Made by a program: the position numbers and the translations under genes. From Mesorhizobium liriopis (GTDB lineage: Bacteria; Pseudomonadota; Alphaproteobacteria; Rhizobiales; Rhizobiaceae), in contig NZ_JAMXQS010000009.1 in NCBI RefSeq assembly GCF_024053505.1, positions 62,001 through 126,000 on the forward strand: a DNA stretch of 64,000 bases, given 5' to 3'. The notes beneath the pieces were generated by a model. That model was not told where the DNA came from and ran no database searches. It saw nothing but the letters and a program-made list of their open reading frames with translations. Shown here piece after piece: positions 49,264-59,155 of the stretch. The number at the start of each line of letters is the position of its first letter. Position 1 is the first letter of the stretch.

Positions 49264-51107
49264 GTGAAACGATCCGCCTGACCGCGGCTCAGGCCATGGT
49301 GCGCTGGCTGTCGGTGCAGATGAACGAGGACGGCGAGCGCTTCATCGAAGGTGTGTGGGCGATCTTCGGCCACGGCAATGTCGCGGGCCTCGGCGAAGCC
49401 TTGCATGGGATCAGCGAAATGCTGCCGACCTGGCGGGGCCAGAACGAGCAGACCATGGCGCATGCCGCCATCGCTTATGCCAAGGCGAAGAAGCGCCGGC
49501 GCGCCATGGCGGTTTCCTCGTCCATCGGGCCGGGTGCCACCAATATGGTAACGGCGGCCGCCCTTGCGCATGTGAACCGGCTGCCTGTTCTCTTTATCCC
49601 AGGGGATGTCTTCGCCAATCGCCGCCCCGATCCCGTTCTCCAGCAGATCGAGGACTTCGACGACGGCACCGTTTCCGCCAATGACTGCTTTCGCCCGGTG
49701 AGCCGCTACTTCGACCGGATCATGCGGCCCGAGCAGCTGTTGACGGCGCTGCCGCGTGCGATGCGCGTGATGACCGACCCGGCCTCCTGCGGCCCGGTCA
49801 CGCTTGCCTTCTGCCAGGACGTGCAGGCGGAAGGGTATGACTGGCCGCAAGCCTTCTTCGAACCGAAGGTCTGGCGCATCCGCCGCCCCGAACCCGACGC
49901 CCACGAACTCGCCAGCGTTGCCGACCTGATCCGCACTGCCAAGAACCCCGTGCTCGTTTGCGGCGGCGGGGTGATCTATTCGGAGGCCGAAACCGTGCTC
50001 GCCGACTTTGCGACCCGGCACAACATTCCGGTCGTGGAAACGCAGGCCGGCAAGTCGGCGCTTGCGCAGTCCCACCCGATGAATTTCGGCGCGGCCGGCG
50101 TCGATGGTTCGGCCGCCGCCAATGCGGTGTGCCGCGATGCCGACCTCATTCTGGGCATCGGCACGCGCTTCCAGGACTTCACCACCGGATCGTGGTCGCT
50201 GTTCGGCGCGGCCGGTCGCAAGCTCGTTTCGGTGAACGTGCAGCCTTACGACGCGGACAAGCATGGCGCGGTCGGCCTCGTGGCCGACGCCAGGGTGGCA
50301 CTCGAGAAGCTGAGCGCAGCGCTCGACGGCCACAAGGCGCCCGGGGCCGATCCCGCGCTGCGCACGAACTGGCTGGCGCAGGTCGACAAGCAATGCGCAG
50401 CGCCTTCAGTCGAGCGCGAGAACCGGTTGCCCACCGATGCGCAGGTGATCGGCGCGGTGCAGCGGACGGCGACGGAAGCAACCATCGCCATGTGCGCCGC
50501 GGGCACCATGCCGGGCGCGTTGAAGCTTCTCTGGCAGCCCTCGCAGGGCGGCTACCACATGGAATACGGCTTCTCCTGCATGGGCTACGAGCTGGCCGGC
50601 GCGCTTGGAACGAAACTGGCGCTGCCCGGCCGTGAGGTCGTCTGCTTCGTCGGCGACGGCTCCTACATGATGGCCAATTCCGAACTGGCGACCGCCGTGA
50701 TGCGCCGCGTGCCGTTCACGGTCGTGCTCACCGACAATCGCGGCTATGGCTGCATCAACCGCCTGCAGGCGGGCACCGGCGGCGAGCCCTTCAACAATCT
50801 CTACATCGACAGCAATATCGAGGTGCAGCCCGAGATCGACTTCGTGGCGCATGCCGGTTCCATGGGGGCCTATGCCGAGAAGGCGAAGGATATCGGTGAT
50901 CTGGAAGCACGGATCACGGCGGCGCGCGGGCGCGACCGGCCGACCGTCATCGTGATCGACACGGACCCGGCGCCGGGTCCGGGCGACAGCACGGATGGCG
51001 GCAACTGGTGGGACGTTGCCGTTCCGGAAGTGGGCGAGAGCGAGAAACTCTCGGCTGCGCGCAGCCGCTATACCGCCCATCTCGCAAGCCAGAACCTGGT
51101 GAACTGA
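49260..51107 (+). CDS. iolD: 3D-(3,5/4)-trihydroxycyclohexane-1,2-dione acylhydrolase IolD
   Basis: The product has 615 residues in the thiamine diphosphate enzyme family. The catalytic glutamate region is near the N-terminus (WAIFGHGNVAGLGEAL). The cofactor motif GDGSYMMANSELATAV about 464, then VVLTDNRGYGCIN, fits GDG-x25-N. Middle domain motifs include PVLVCGGGVIYSEAETVL. IolD opens the inositol ring diketone to 5-deoxy-glucuronate. It overlaps iolC by 4 bases. Confidence 0.95.
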   Translation: MSETIRLTAAQAMVRWLSVQMNEDGERFIEGVWAIFGHGNVAGLGEALHGISEMLPTWRGQNEQTMAHAAIAYAKAKKRRRAMAVSSSIGPGATNMVTAAALAHVNRLPVLFIPGDVFANRRPDPVLQQIEDFDDGTVSANDCFRPVSRYFDRIMRPEQLLTALPRAMRVMTDPASCGPVTLAFCQDVQAEGYDWPQAFFEPKVWRIRRPEPDAHELASVADLIRTAKNPVLVCGGGVIYSEAETVLADFATRHNIPVVETQAGKSALAQSHPMNFGAAGVDGSAAANAVCRDADLILGIGTRFQDFTTGSWSLFGAAGRKLVSVNVQPYDADKHGAVGLVADARVALEKLSAALDGHKAPGADPALRTNWLAQVDKQCAAPSVERENRLPTDAQVIGAVQRTATEATIAMCAAGTMPGALKLLWQPSQGGYHMEYGFSCMGYELAGALGTKLALPGREVVCFVGDGSYMMANSELATAVMRRVPFTVVLTDNRGYGCINRLQAGTGGEPFNNLYIDSNIEVQPEIDFVAHAGSMGAYAEKAKDIGDLEARITAARGRDRPTVIVIDTDPAPGPGDSTDGGNWWDVAVPEVGESEKLSAARSRYTAHLASQNLVN

Positions 51108-51141
51108 ACGCCGCCCGCGCGGCCTGGAAAGCGAACCGACC

Positions 51142-51948
51142 ATGTCCCAGCTTCTTCGCAAGCCCTTCGGCACCCATGGCAAGGTGCACGAGATCACGCC
51201 TCAATCCGCCGGCTGGCGCTATGTCGGCTTTTCGCTCTACCGCTTGCGCGCGGGCGAAGAAGCGGGAGAGGCGACGGACACCAACGAGGTGATCCTCGTG
51301 ATGGTGGAGGGCAAGGCATCGCTTCAGGCCGCGGGTCAGGACTGGGGCGTGCTCGGGGAGCGCATGGATGTGTTCGAGAAGACGCCGCCGCACTGCCTTT
51401 ACGTGCCGAACGGGCAGGCGTGGCGCGCGACGGCCGAAACCGACTGCACGATCGCGGTCTGTTCGGCACCGGGAAGAGGTGGGCATCAGGCCCGGCGCAT
51501 CGGACCGGACGGCATCACGCTGACTGCGCGCGGCAAGGGCACCAACACGCGCCACATCAACAACATCGCCATGGAGAACGAGGACTTCTGCGACGCGCTC
51601 CTCGTGACGGAGGTGTTCACCCCGGCCGGGCACTGGTCGTCCTATCCATCGCACCGGCACGACGAGGACGACTTCCCCCGCATCACCTATCTCGAAGAAA
51701 CCTATTATCACAGGCTGAACCCCGCGAGCGGCTTCGGCATCCAGCGCGTCTATACCGATGACGGACGGCTCGACGAGACCATGGCGGTTGCCGATGGCGA
51801 CGTGGTTCTGGTGCCGCGCGGCCACCATCCGTGCGGGGCGCCCTATGGCTTCGAGATGTACTATCTCAACGTCATGGCCGGCCCTTTGCGCAAATGGCGC
51901 TTCGTGCCCGATCCCCATGTCGAATGGATCATGAAACGGGACGCTTGA
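51142..51948 (+). CDS. iolB: 5-deoxy-glucuronate isomerase IolB
   Basis: The product has 268 residues from ATG 51142, with two cupin-like lobes. The metal-site motif appears as SYPSHRHDEDDFPRITYLEETYYHRLNP (His, His, Glu) and a C-terminal lobe VLVPRGHHPCGAPYGFEMYYLNV. IolB converts 5-deoxy-glucuronate to 5-dehydro-2-deoxygluconate, the substrate of IolC. It is 34 bases after iolD, so iolCDB are one operon. Confidence 0.95.
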   Translation: MSQLLRKPFGTHGKVHEITPQSAGWRYVGFSLYRLRAGEEAGEATDTNEVILVMVEGKASLQAAGQDWGVLGERMDVFEKTPPHCLYVPNGQAWRATAETDCTIAVCSAPGRGGHQARRIGPDGITLTARGKGTNTRHINNIAMENEDFCDALLVTEVFTPAGHWSSYPSHRHDEDDFPRITYLEETYYHRLNPASGFGIQRVYTDDGRLDETMAVADGDVVLVPRGHHPCGAPYGFEMYYLNVMAGPLRKWRFVPDPHVEWIMKRDA

Positions 51949-51966
51949 GGCGTTTTCGTCGCGCTC

Positions 51967-53424
51967 TCAGGCCGGCGCGACGCGCGGGCCTGCACGCACC
52001 GGCACCGCCCATGCGGCGAGAAGGGCAAGCGCGGCGAGCGCGAAGATGCCCCAGAATGACCAGTGCAGGGCGCCGTCCAACACGCGCTCGAGCAGCGGAT
52101 CGGTGGAGGCACGCGAAAGGCCGTCGGGTGTTTCGAGCGCGGACCAGACGCGGTCGGCCTCCGTGCCGCCATAGCGGGCGATGCCGAGATTGAGGATGGC
52201 GCCCAAGACGCTCGCACCCAGCGTGTTGCCGAGCGAGCGGGCGAACACGTTGGATGCGGTGGCGGCTCCCCGCGCGCTCCAGTCCACGCTGTCCTGGATC
52301 AGCACGATGCAGGTGATGGAAAGGAGCCCCATGCCGAAGCCCATCACGAAGGAGGCGGTGCCCGCAAGGGCCGGGTGGCTCTGGGTGGAAAGCATCAGCA
52401 GGCCAGCAGCACCCACAGGCAGGATGATGCCGCCCAAGCGCAGCGTGCCGCGCAGCCCCAGGCGGCGGAAGAAGCGGGCGGAAAGGGTCGCGGCCAGCGG
52501 CCAGCCGACGGCGAGTGCGGTGAGCGTGAAGCCTGCCACCAGCGGCGAGCGTCCGAGCACGCCCTGCACGTAAAGCGGCAGGATCGTGGTCAGCCCGATC
52601 AAGCCCATGCTGGCAAGCAGTGTCGCCGTGTTGCCGGCCGCCACCAGAGGCCGGGTCCAAAGGGAAAGTGCCACCATCGGCTCGGCCGCACGATTTTCTT
52701 GCCAGAGAAAGACCGCGAAGAAGATCACGGCCGCGGCAAATGCCCCGCCCGCGAGACGGGGTGCGGCGTTGAGTTCGGTCAGCGCCACGATCAGGCCGAC
52801 CATGGCGAGCGAAAAGAGCACCGCGCCTTCGTAGTCGATGCGATGCCGTTTGCGCTCCACGGATTCGCGCAGGAAAAGCACGAAGCCGAGGATGGTGAGG
52901 ATGCCGATAGGCAGGTTGATCCAGAAGATCCACGCCCATGACAGGTTGTCCACGATCAACCCGCCCGCGAGCGGGCCGGTGACGGCGGAAAAGGCCCAGA
53001 CGCTGGAGATCAATCCCTGAACGCGGCCGCGTTCTTCCAGCGGATAAAGGTCGCCCACGATGGTCATGGCGACAGGCTGGATGGCGCCGGCACCCAGGCC
53101 CTGGATGAGGCGGAACCCGATCAGGGCGGCCATGGAGGTGGCAAGCCCGCAGAGAATGGAGCCGACAAGGAAGATGACGATGCCGGCGACGATCACGGGC
53201 CGGCGCCCGAACAGGTCGGCGAGCTTGCCATAGATCACCGTGGTCGTGGTCTGGGCGAGGAGAAACGCGGCGAAGACCCAGGTGTAGCGCTCGAAGCCGC
53301 CGAGCTGCCCGACGATCTTGGGCATGGCGGTGGCCACGATGGTGGCCTCGATCGCCACCATGAAGATCGCGAGCATGATGGCGGCCACAACAAGCGGGCG
53401 CCGCGAGTGGGAGGGGTGAGGCAT
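51967..53424 (-). CDS. DHA2-family MFS multidrug exporter
   Basis: The product has 485 residues from ATG 53424 (MPHPSHSRRPLVVAAIMLAIF). Fourteen transmembrane helices are visible. The DHA2 signature near helix 1 is FMVAIEATIVATAMPKI (about 20). Loop 2-3 is GKLADLFGRRPVIVAG (about 70) and motif C is FSAVTGPLAGGLI (about 148). It probably exports a drug or dye by proton antiport. It converges with iolB, 18 bases apart. Confidence 0.92.
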   Translation of the reverse strand: MPHPSHSRRPLVVAAIMLAIFMVAIEATIVATAMPKIVGQLGGFERYTWVFAAFLLAQTTTTVIYGKLADLFGRRPVIVAGIVIFLVGSILCGLATSMAALIGFRLIQGLGAGAIQPVAMTIVGDLYPLEERGRVQGLISSVWAFSAVTGPLAGGLIVDNLSWAWIFWINLPIGILTILGFVLFLRESVERKRHRIDYEGAVLFSLAMVGLIVALTELNAAPRLAGGAFAAAVIFFAVFLWQENRAAEPMVALSLWTRPLVAAGNTATLLASMGLIGLTTILPLYVQGVLGRSPLVAGFTLTALAVGWPLAATLSARFFRRLGLRGTLRLGGIILPVGAAGLLMLSTQSHPALAGTASFVMGFGMGLLSITCIVLIQDSVDWSARGAATASNVFARSLGNTLGASVLGAILNLGIARYGGTEADRVWSALETPDGLSRASTDPLLERVLDGALHWSFWGIFALAALALLAAWAVPVRAGPRVAPA

Positions 53425-53577
53425 CGGCGGTTCCGGAAAGCTCGGGCGAGAAGGAAAAGAACGAGCCGAGACGGAGTGCGCGGAGACGAAGGCCTCGCGC
53501 GGGTCCGGAGCGGGGCCGCGAAGCAGGCAATTTGGGCGCGGACCGGCGGAAGGCAATGGGGCGAAAGCTCGCCTGCC

Positions 53578-54660
53578 TCACATCTTCAGTGGATCCACAT
53601 AGCCCGTCAGCTCGAGATAGCCGCGCCCGCCCTCCGTTCGCACGGCCCCTTCCCAGTAGACGGGCAGGCCGCCCGTGCGCCCGTCGAGTTCCTGATCGGG
53701 AAAGAGCGGCACGAGCCGGAAGCGGCGTTCGCCCTCGGGGAGGCGGACGGCAAGCGTCTGTTCGACGGGATAAAGGGCATCCGTGCGCGGCGAGCGCCAT
53801 TCCTTATGGGTGGTGAAGAAAACATCCTCGGGCGCGAAACGCCGGATCGTGCCATCGGGCCGGCGCAGCGAGCCGCCGGCCCAGACCGTGCCGCCGTCGA
53901 GCCCGCGAATGCGGAAGACCATCAGCGCCGAGCCGTCGTCGAGGTTGAGCCCCGTCCAGTCCCAGCCGGCGGCATTGGGCGCGAGATAGGAAGACGACCA
54001 TTCGCGGTCGAGCCAGGCTTCACCGGAAACAGGCAAGGCTTTTCCCTCCCGCGTCGCCGTGCCGGAAACCCGCAAATGCGGCAGAGAATAATAGTTGCTG
54101 GCTTCCTCCGGCTTGGGGCCCTTGCGGCTGAACCCCTCTTCGCCCTGCAGAAACGGAGCCTGCGTCGGCTCGAAGGAAAGGTCGAGCGCGAAGTCGGCGC
54201 CGACCGCGCGCGTGGAAAAACGGTTGTCGCTTTCGCGCCGGAAGAACCAGCCGCCGAGCGCCACATCGGCATCGCCCGTTCTGGCTTCGGCCAGGCCGAA
54301 GCCCGCGCGTGCGGCGCGCTCGGCGTGGAGCAGGCGGCCGACGGAAGGGTCGGACAAGGCGGCATGGGCGAAAAGCACCTGAGTGGGCGCGAAACGGCTC
54401 GGGTTCTTCTCATCCACCGGCGGGCGGGTGCGGAAGAACGTGACCTGAAAGCCCATCTCCTTGTTGTCCGCCGTCTTCAGCCAGCCCGTCACATACCACC
54501 ACTCCGTGCGGAACCGAGGATGAGCGCCGTGATCGGCGGGAAACGCGAAGGGCGTGGCCGGACGCACGGCCGCATAGTCGGTGCCGGTGTTCTGCGCTGC
54601 AACCGGGATGGCCAAGCTCAGCAGGCCGGAAACGAAGGAGACGAGGAAACGCCCGATCAT
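53578..54660 (-). CDS. Secreted AttH/CrtC-like lipocalin protein
   Basis: The product has 360 residues with start ATG 54660, overlapping the permease by the ATGA pattern. A signal peptide covers about 1-24 (LLSLAIPVAAQ). RTEWWYVTGWL (about 52-62) is the hallmark of the AttH/carotenoid 1,2-hydratase lipocalin-like fold, with a second lobe carrying AWLDREWSSSYLAPNAAGWDWTG (about 210-232). Proteins of this group are secreted, sit beside an ABC exporter of the MacB type, and have unknown ligand. A role as periplasmic partner or lipid/hydroxyl ligand carrier is inferred. Confidence 0.83.
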   Translation of the reverse strand: MIGRFLVSFVSGLLSLAIPVAAQNTGTDYAAVRPATPFAFPADHGAHPRFRTEWWYVTGWLKTADNKEMGFQVTFFRTRPPVDEKNPSRFAPTQVLFAHAALSDPSVGRLLHAERAARAGFGLAEARTGDADVALGGWFFRRESDNRFSTRAVGADFALDLSFEPTQAPFLQGEEGFSRKGPKPEEASNYYSLPHLRVSGTATREGKALPVSGEAWLDREWSSSYLAPNAAGWDWTGLNLDDGSALMVFRIRGLDGGTVWAGGSLRRPDGTIRRFAPEDVFFTTHKEWRSPRTDALYPVEQTLAVRLPEGERRFRLVPLFPDQELDGRTGGLPVYWEGAVRTEGGRGYLELTGYVDPLKM

Positions 54661-57212
54661 CACCAGTCCTCCCGCACGGCGAGCACGGCACTTTGCGCGG
54701 TGGCGCGGCGGCCTGCGATCATGGCGGTGAGGGCCGCCGCCGCGATGAGCGCCATGATCACGCCCACCACCGTTCCCCATGGCACATGCGTGTCCATGGT
54801 CCAGTTGAAGCTTTGGGGGTTGATCACATGGATCAGAACCTGGCTCAGCACGGCGCCCAGAAGAACGCCCGCGACACCGCCGACGAGCCCGAGCAGAGCC
54901 CCTTCCGTGCCGAGCATGGCGATCACCTGGGTCTTGCTGAGCCCCAGATGCCGCAGCATGCCGAACTCGCGCACGCGCGCGATCACCTGCGCGGACACGG
55001 TCGCTGCGACCCCGGCGAGCCCGACCAGGATCGCAACCGCTTCGAGCAGGTAGGTGACGGCAAAGGAACGGTCGAAAAGGTCGAGCGCGAAGCGGCGCAG
55101 CGCTGCGGGTTCGGTCACCTCCGCGCTTTGCCGGGCCGTGGGCGGAAGGACGGCACGCAGACCATCCGCCACCGCCTCGAAGCGCGCATCCGGGGCCAGC
55201 CGCACCATGGCCTCGTCGCGCGTGGCGTCGCCCGTCAGCCGCGAATAGTCGGCGCTGTCGATGACCACGGCACCGGCCTGACGCGCATAGTCGCGCCAGA
55301 TGCCGGCCACTGCGAAACGGTTGCCGCTTCCTCCCAGCGGTAGCGCAATGGTGTCGCCGGGTTGCCAGTTGTAGATGCGCGAGGCCGGTTCGGAAACGTA
55401 AACGGGGATCGCACCGGCCGGCAGATCATCACCGCGTTCGATCAGAACGAGGAGCGGGTCGGACCGGGATGCATCGAGGGGGCGGGCGATCAGCGTCACG
55501 GGCGGACGGTCGGGCTGAATGGTCAGCGGCAGCTGGCGGCTGAAGGCGATGCGCCCGACACCGGCCACGTTTGCGAGCCGGTTCTGGGCGTCAGGGTCGA
55601 GAGCCGGCCCGCCGGCCGTGCGAAGGTAGAGATCGGCTGAGAGCACCTGACCCAGCCACTCGTCCACGGCGGTGCGGAAGCTTGTCACCATGATGGCCAT
55701 GGCGATCATCAGCGCGGTGCTGGCGACGATGCCGCAAAGGGCTGTCGCCGCCTCGCCCGGCGCGCCGTGGATGTGACGGACGGCGAGCAGGCGCGGCACG
55801 CTCTGGCCGGGCAGGCGCACCAAGCCCCCGAGCAGCTTGCGCGCCAGCCAGGGCACGCCCGCCACGCCGCCGGCAAGCAGAAGCGCCATGCCGACGAAGC
55901 CGAGGACCGGCAGGCCGTCGAGGGCCGGCGCCAGCGAGACGAGCGCGCCTGCGCCCACCAGAACCAGCGCGGGCAGCCATGGCACGGGTGCGCGGGGATC
56001 GAGCATGTCGCCGCTGTTCTTGAGGGCCGCGGCCGGTGCCGCGCGCGCCGCCGCGCGCGCCGGCAGGATGCTGCCGCCGAGCGCAGCCAGGAGACCGAGC
56101 AGAAAGAAGACGAAGGCGGCCACCGGCTGGAACACGACGCGGTTGCCCGCGCCGCTGAAATAGCCCGCGCCGAGATCGCCGCCGAAAAAGCGGAGTGCGG
56201 CACTCGCCAGCCCATAGCCGAGCAACAATCCGAGGCTCGCGCCGATCAACCCGATGAAAAGCCCTTCGAGCGCCACCGCCGCGATGATGCCGCCACGCGG
56301 CAGACCGAGCGTGCGCACCAAGGCAAAGGCGCGCAGGCGTCGCGCGACGGAAAGGGATTGGGCGGAAAAGACGAGAAAGCCGCCGGTCAGCAGCGCCACG
56401 AGAGCCAGCATGTCGAGATTGACGCGATAAGCGCGCGAGAGCGCGGAGCCTTGGGCCGCTTCGGTTTCGGCGCTGCCGAGCACGGCATCCGCGGGCAGGA
56501 TCGTGTTGAGCGCCTCTTCCGCGGCAGTGCGATCCGTCAGTTTGAGGTCGATGCGGTCGAGCCGGCCGAGCCGATCGAAGCGCCATTGCGCGGCGGCGAT
56601 GTCGACCACGCCCAGCGCCTGCTCACCGCCGGCACCCGGCAGCGAGCCGGCAAGCTGGAACGGATGGCTTTGCCCGTTGGCGGAAACGAGGATCCTGTCG
56701 CCGATCTTCGCACCCGTGGCGGCCAAGGCCGCATCTGACAGGAAAACTGTTTCCGCAAAGACCGCATCGTTCTCCGTATCAGGCCCCTGCGGACGCAGGC
56801 CTACCAAGCTCGGCGTGACGGAAGCCGCGCGGATCACGTCGAGGCCGAGCAGAGAAAAGCGCGCGCCGTTCGCTTCCCCTTCGAGGCTGACCACCGGACT
56901 CGCGTCGGCCACCCCCTCAGTGGTGGCGACGGACGGGTAGAGGTTTTCAGTAAAGCCCAGCGGGCTCGTGGCGCGCACGGCGAGATCGGCCGCGCCGTTG
57001 ACGCCGCGCACCGCGCCCTCGAAGGAGGCAAGAGCCGAGCCGTTCACCAGATGGACGGCGAAGCCCAGTGCGACGCCGACCGCGATGGCAATGGCAGTCG
57101 CCAGAAAGCGCGCAGGGTGTGCCCGCCACTCGCCGGCGATCAGCCAGCGCAGGGCAAGGCGCGCGGAGAGGAGGCCGGGGGTCCGCGCGTCCTTTGCAGT
57201 GGCGAGCGCCAT
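54660..57212 (-). CDS. ABC exporter permease with two FtsX domains
   Basis: The product has 850 residues from ATG 57212 (overlapping the ATPase by 4 bases). One transmembrane helix is near 32-50. A periplasmic domain follows, then three helices in each of two FtsX-like units (GLFIGLIGASLGLLLGYGLAS near 330; GALLGLVGGVAGVLLGAVLSQVLI near 770). It belongs to the MacB/LolC-like lipid or peptide exporters. It forms an operon with the LolD-type ATPase and AttH-like protein. Confidence 0.9.
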   Translation of the reverse strand: MALATAKDARTPGLLSARLALRWLIAGEWRAHPARFLATAIAIAVGVALGFAVHLVNGSALASFEGAVRGVNGAADLAVRATSPLGFTENLYPSVATTEGVADASPVVSLEGEANGARFSLLGLDVIRAASVTPSLVGLRPQGPDTENDAVFAETVFLSDAALAATGAKIGDRILVSANGQSHPFQLAGSLPGAGGEQALGVVDIAAAQWRFDRLGRLDRIDLKLTDRTAAEEALNTILPADAVLGSAETEAAQGSALSRAYRVNLDMLALVALLTGGFLVFSAQSLSVARRLRAFALVRTLGLPRGGIIAAVALEGLFIGLIGASLGLLLGYGLASAALRFFGGDLGAGYFSGAGNRVVFQPVAAFVFFLLGLLAALGGSILPARAAARAAPAAALKNSGDMLDPRAPVPWLPALVLVGAGALVSLAPALDGLPVLGFVGMALLLAGGVAGVPWLARKLLGGLVRLPGQSVPRLLAVRHIHGAPGEAATALCGIVASTALMIAMAIMVTSFRTAVDEWLGQVLSADLYLRTAGGPALDPDAQNRLANVAGVGRIAFSRQLPLTIQPDRPPVTLIARPLDASRSDPLLVLIERGDDLPAGAIPVYVSEPASRIYNWQPGDTIALPLGGSGNRFAVAGIWRDYARQAGAVVIDSADYSRLTGDATRDEAMVRLAPDARFEAVADGLRAVLPPTARQSAEVTEPAALRRFALDLFDRSFAVTYLLEAVAILVGLAGVAATVSAQVIARVREFGMLRHLGLSKTQVIAMLGTEGALLGLVGGVAGVLLGAVLSQVLIHVINPQSFNWTMDTHVPWGTVVGVIMALIAAAALTAMIAGRRATAQSAVLAVREDW

Positions 57213-57985
57213 CAAGCGGACGCCTTGGTCGTCAGCGTTTCCGCCTGGTCGTTCTCGTGCAGGCCTGTCGCGGAAAGCGTCAGGATACGGTCGGCGACCG
57301 CAGCCGTGGCACGGGAATGGGTGACGATCACCGCCGCTGCCCCCTTGAGGCGCACGGCTTCGGCAAAAAGTGCGAGCACGCGCGCGGCGGTGTCGGGGTC
57401 GAGATTGCCTGTCGGTTCGTCCGCCAGGATCAGTGCCGGGTCATGCACAAGGGCCCGTGCGATGGCGACGCGCTGGAGCTCGCCGCCAGACAGGTCGCGC
57501 GCATAGGACTGGTCCCGGTCGCCTAAGCCCACAGCGGCAAGCATCGCCCGCGCCTGTGATTCCGCGCGGTGTCCATCCACTGAGACCAGCGCCAGGGGAA
57601 GCGCCACGTTCTGCGCGAGCGTCAGATAGGGCAGGATGTGGAAGGCCTGAAAGACGAAGCCGATCCGCTCTCGCCGCAGGGCCGTGCGGCTGTTCTCGTC
57701 GAGAGTTCCCAGCTCCCTGCCTTCGATGGCAACCGAACCGCTGTCGGCATCGTCCAGTCCGGCGAGGATGTTGAGCAATGTCGATTTGCCCACACCGGAC
57801 TCGCCCAGGATCGCGACCAGTTCGCCCGAACCGACACTGAGATCGAGCCCACTGAAAAGCTGGCGCCCGCCCGGCACTGCCTTCCGCAGGCCGTGCACCG
57901 ACAGAATGGCGGGGCTCGCCGCTTTTTCACGCTCGTTCTGTGCTCGCACGTTCAACAGCTGCCTGCCTTCGCCTGCCCCATCCAT
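57212..57985 (-). CDS. ABC exporter ATPase, LolD/MacB type
   Basis: The product has 257 residues. Walker A is GESGVGKST (about 60), the signature LSGGELQRVAIARAL (about 165) and Walker B LILADEPTGNLD (about 185). The family loop EPTGNLD is typical of LolD/MacB ATPases that drive FtsX-type permeases. It is first of three genes with the permease and AttH-like protein. Confidence 0.93.
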   Translation of the reverse strand: MDGAGEGRQLLNVRAQNEREKAASPAILSVHGLRKAVPGGRQLFSGLDLSVGSGELVAILGESGVGKSTLLNILAGLDDADSGSVAIEGRELGTLDENSRTALRRERIGFVFQAFHILPYLTLAQNVALPLALVSVDGHRAESQARAMLAAVGLGDRDQSYARDLSGGELQRVAIARALVHDPALILADEPTGNLDPDTAARVLALFAEAVRLKGAAAVIVTHSRATAAVADRILTLSATGLHENDQAETLTTKASA

Positions 57986-58147
57986 CCGGCTATATGGACA
58001 AGGCTCGCGCTTCCGACAGGTTGCCTGCGTCAGACCGATAAAGGGCAGCGGCTATGGCAGGAGCCGCACTTCAGCCATTTAGAGGACGCGTTTCGCGACC
58101 CGATGAGCCAACTGTTTGACTACGCGGCGGGCAACCGGCTCCGTGGG

Positions 58148-58954
58148 TCAGCGAATGCTGAAAGGGAAATATTTGGCGTTGATCATGTCGAAGGTGCCGT
58201 CTTCCACGATGGTGTCCAGCGCCTTGTTGAACTTGTTTCTCAGCTCTTCGTCTTCTTTTCTGACGGCGATCCCGGCACCTTCGCCGAAATAAGCGGGGTC
58301 GCTCACGTCCACACCGACGAATGTGCAGCACGCGCCTTCTTTCGTGTTCGTCAGCCAGTCGTATACCGCGAGCTTGTCTTCAAGGATGATATCGACCTTT
58401 CCCTCGGCCAAGCCCTTGTAGAGCTCAGGCGAGTTGGCGAAGAGTTGGGCGGAGAACGACTGGCCGTACTGGCTCTTGATATAAGCGGCTTGCGACGTCT
58501 CGAGCGTGACGCCGAGTTTGAGATCCTTGAGTGTCGCCGCGTCGACGGCTGTCACGCCCGCTCCCTTGCGGACCACATAGGAGGAGGGGCTGTTGTAGTA
58601 GGCCTTCGTGAAGGCGACCTTTTCCCTGCGCTCCGCCGTGATCGACATCGAAGAGATGACGGCATCGATTTTGTTGTCGATAAGATCCGGGATCATCTCG
58701 GTCCATTTGTGGGTGGCCAGCTCGCATCGCAGGGCCGCCGCCTCGCAAAGGGCATTCGCGATCTCGATGTCGAAGCCTTTCAGCTCCCCGGCTGAATCCA
58801 GGTAGTTGAACGGGGGAAACCCGCCTTCCACCGCGATTCTCGTCGTTTCCTCGGCGGAGGCGTGAGGCCCCCCGGCGCCGGTCAAAGCGGCGATGCCAGC
58901 CAGCATGCTGATCGCCGCGCGGCGAAGCCGTTGCCACTGCACTTTATCGGTCAT
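58148..58954 (-). CDS. Amino acid ABC transporter substrate-binding protein (family 3)
   Basis: The product has 268 residues from ATG 58954 with a signal peptide to about residue 34. The family 3 fold entry is GGFPPFNYLDSAGELKGFDIEIANALCE (about 43). AVISSMSITAERREKVAFTKAYY (about 95) and GVTLETSQAAYIKSQYG (about 148) follow. It binds a polar amino acid or opine. No membrane or ATPase partner is nearby, so it is an orphan receptor or uses a remote transporter. It faces a GGDEF-EAL gene across 201 bases. Confidence 0.88.
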   Translation of the reverse strand: MTDKVQWQRLRRAAISMLAGIAALTGAGGPHASAEETTRIAVEGGFPPFNYLDSAGELKGFDIEIANALCEAAALRCELATHKWTEMIPDLIDNKIDAVISSMSITAERREKVAFTKAYYNSPSSYVVRKGAGVTAVDAATLKDLKLGVTLETSQAAYIKSQYGQSFSAQLFANSPELYKGLAEGKVDIILEDKLAVYDWLTNTKEGACCTFVGVDVSDPAYFGEGAGIAVRKEDEELRNKFNKALDTIVEDGTFDMINAKYFPFSIR

Positions 58955-59155
58955 GAACAAAGCTCCGAAGCCACGGACAGGCTTCCTGTCGCATTCAGTA
59001 TTACCATTTGAGAGCATTGTTGCTTTTTTGTCTTAATGCTTCTTTGCTGGTTCTTGCCTGGGAAGTATCGTCTGAGACGTAAAGTTTTTTCAACAAATGC
59101 AGTGGAAGCTCATCGCATTGATGTGAGTGAAACGCGCGGGCCGATCAGAACGGAA

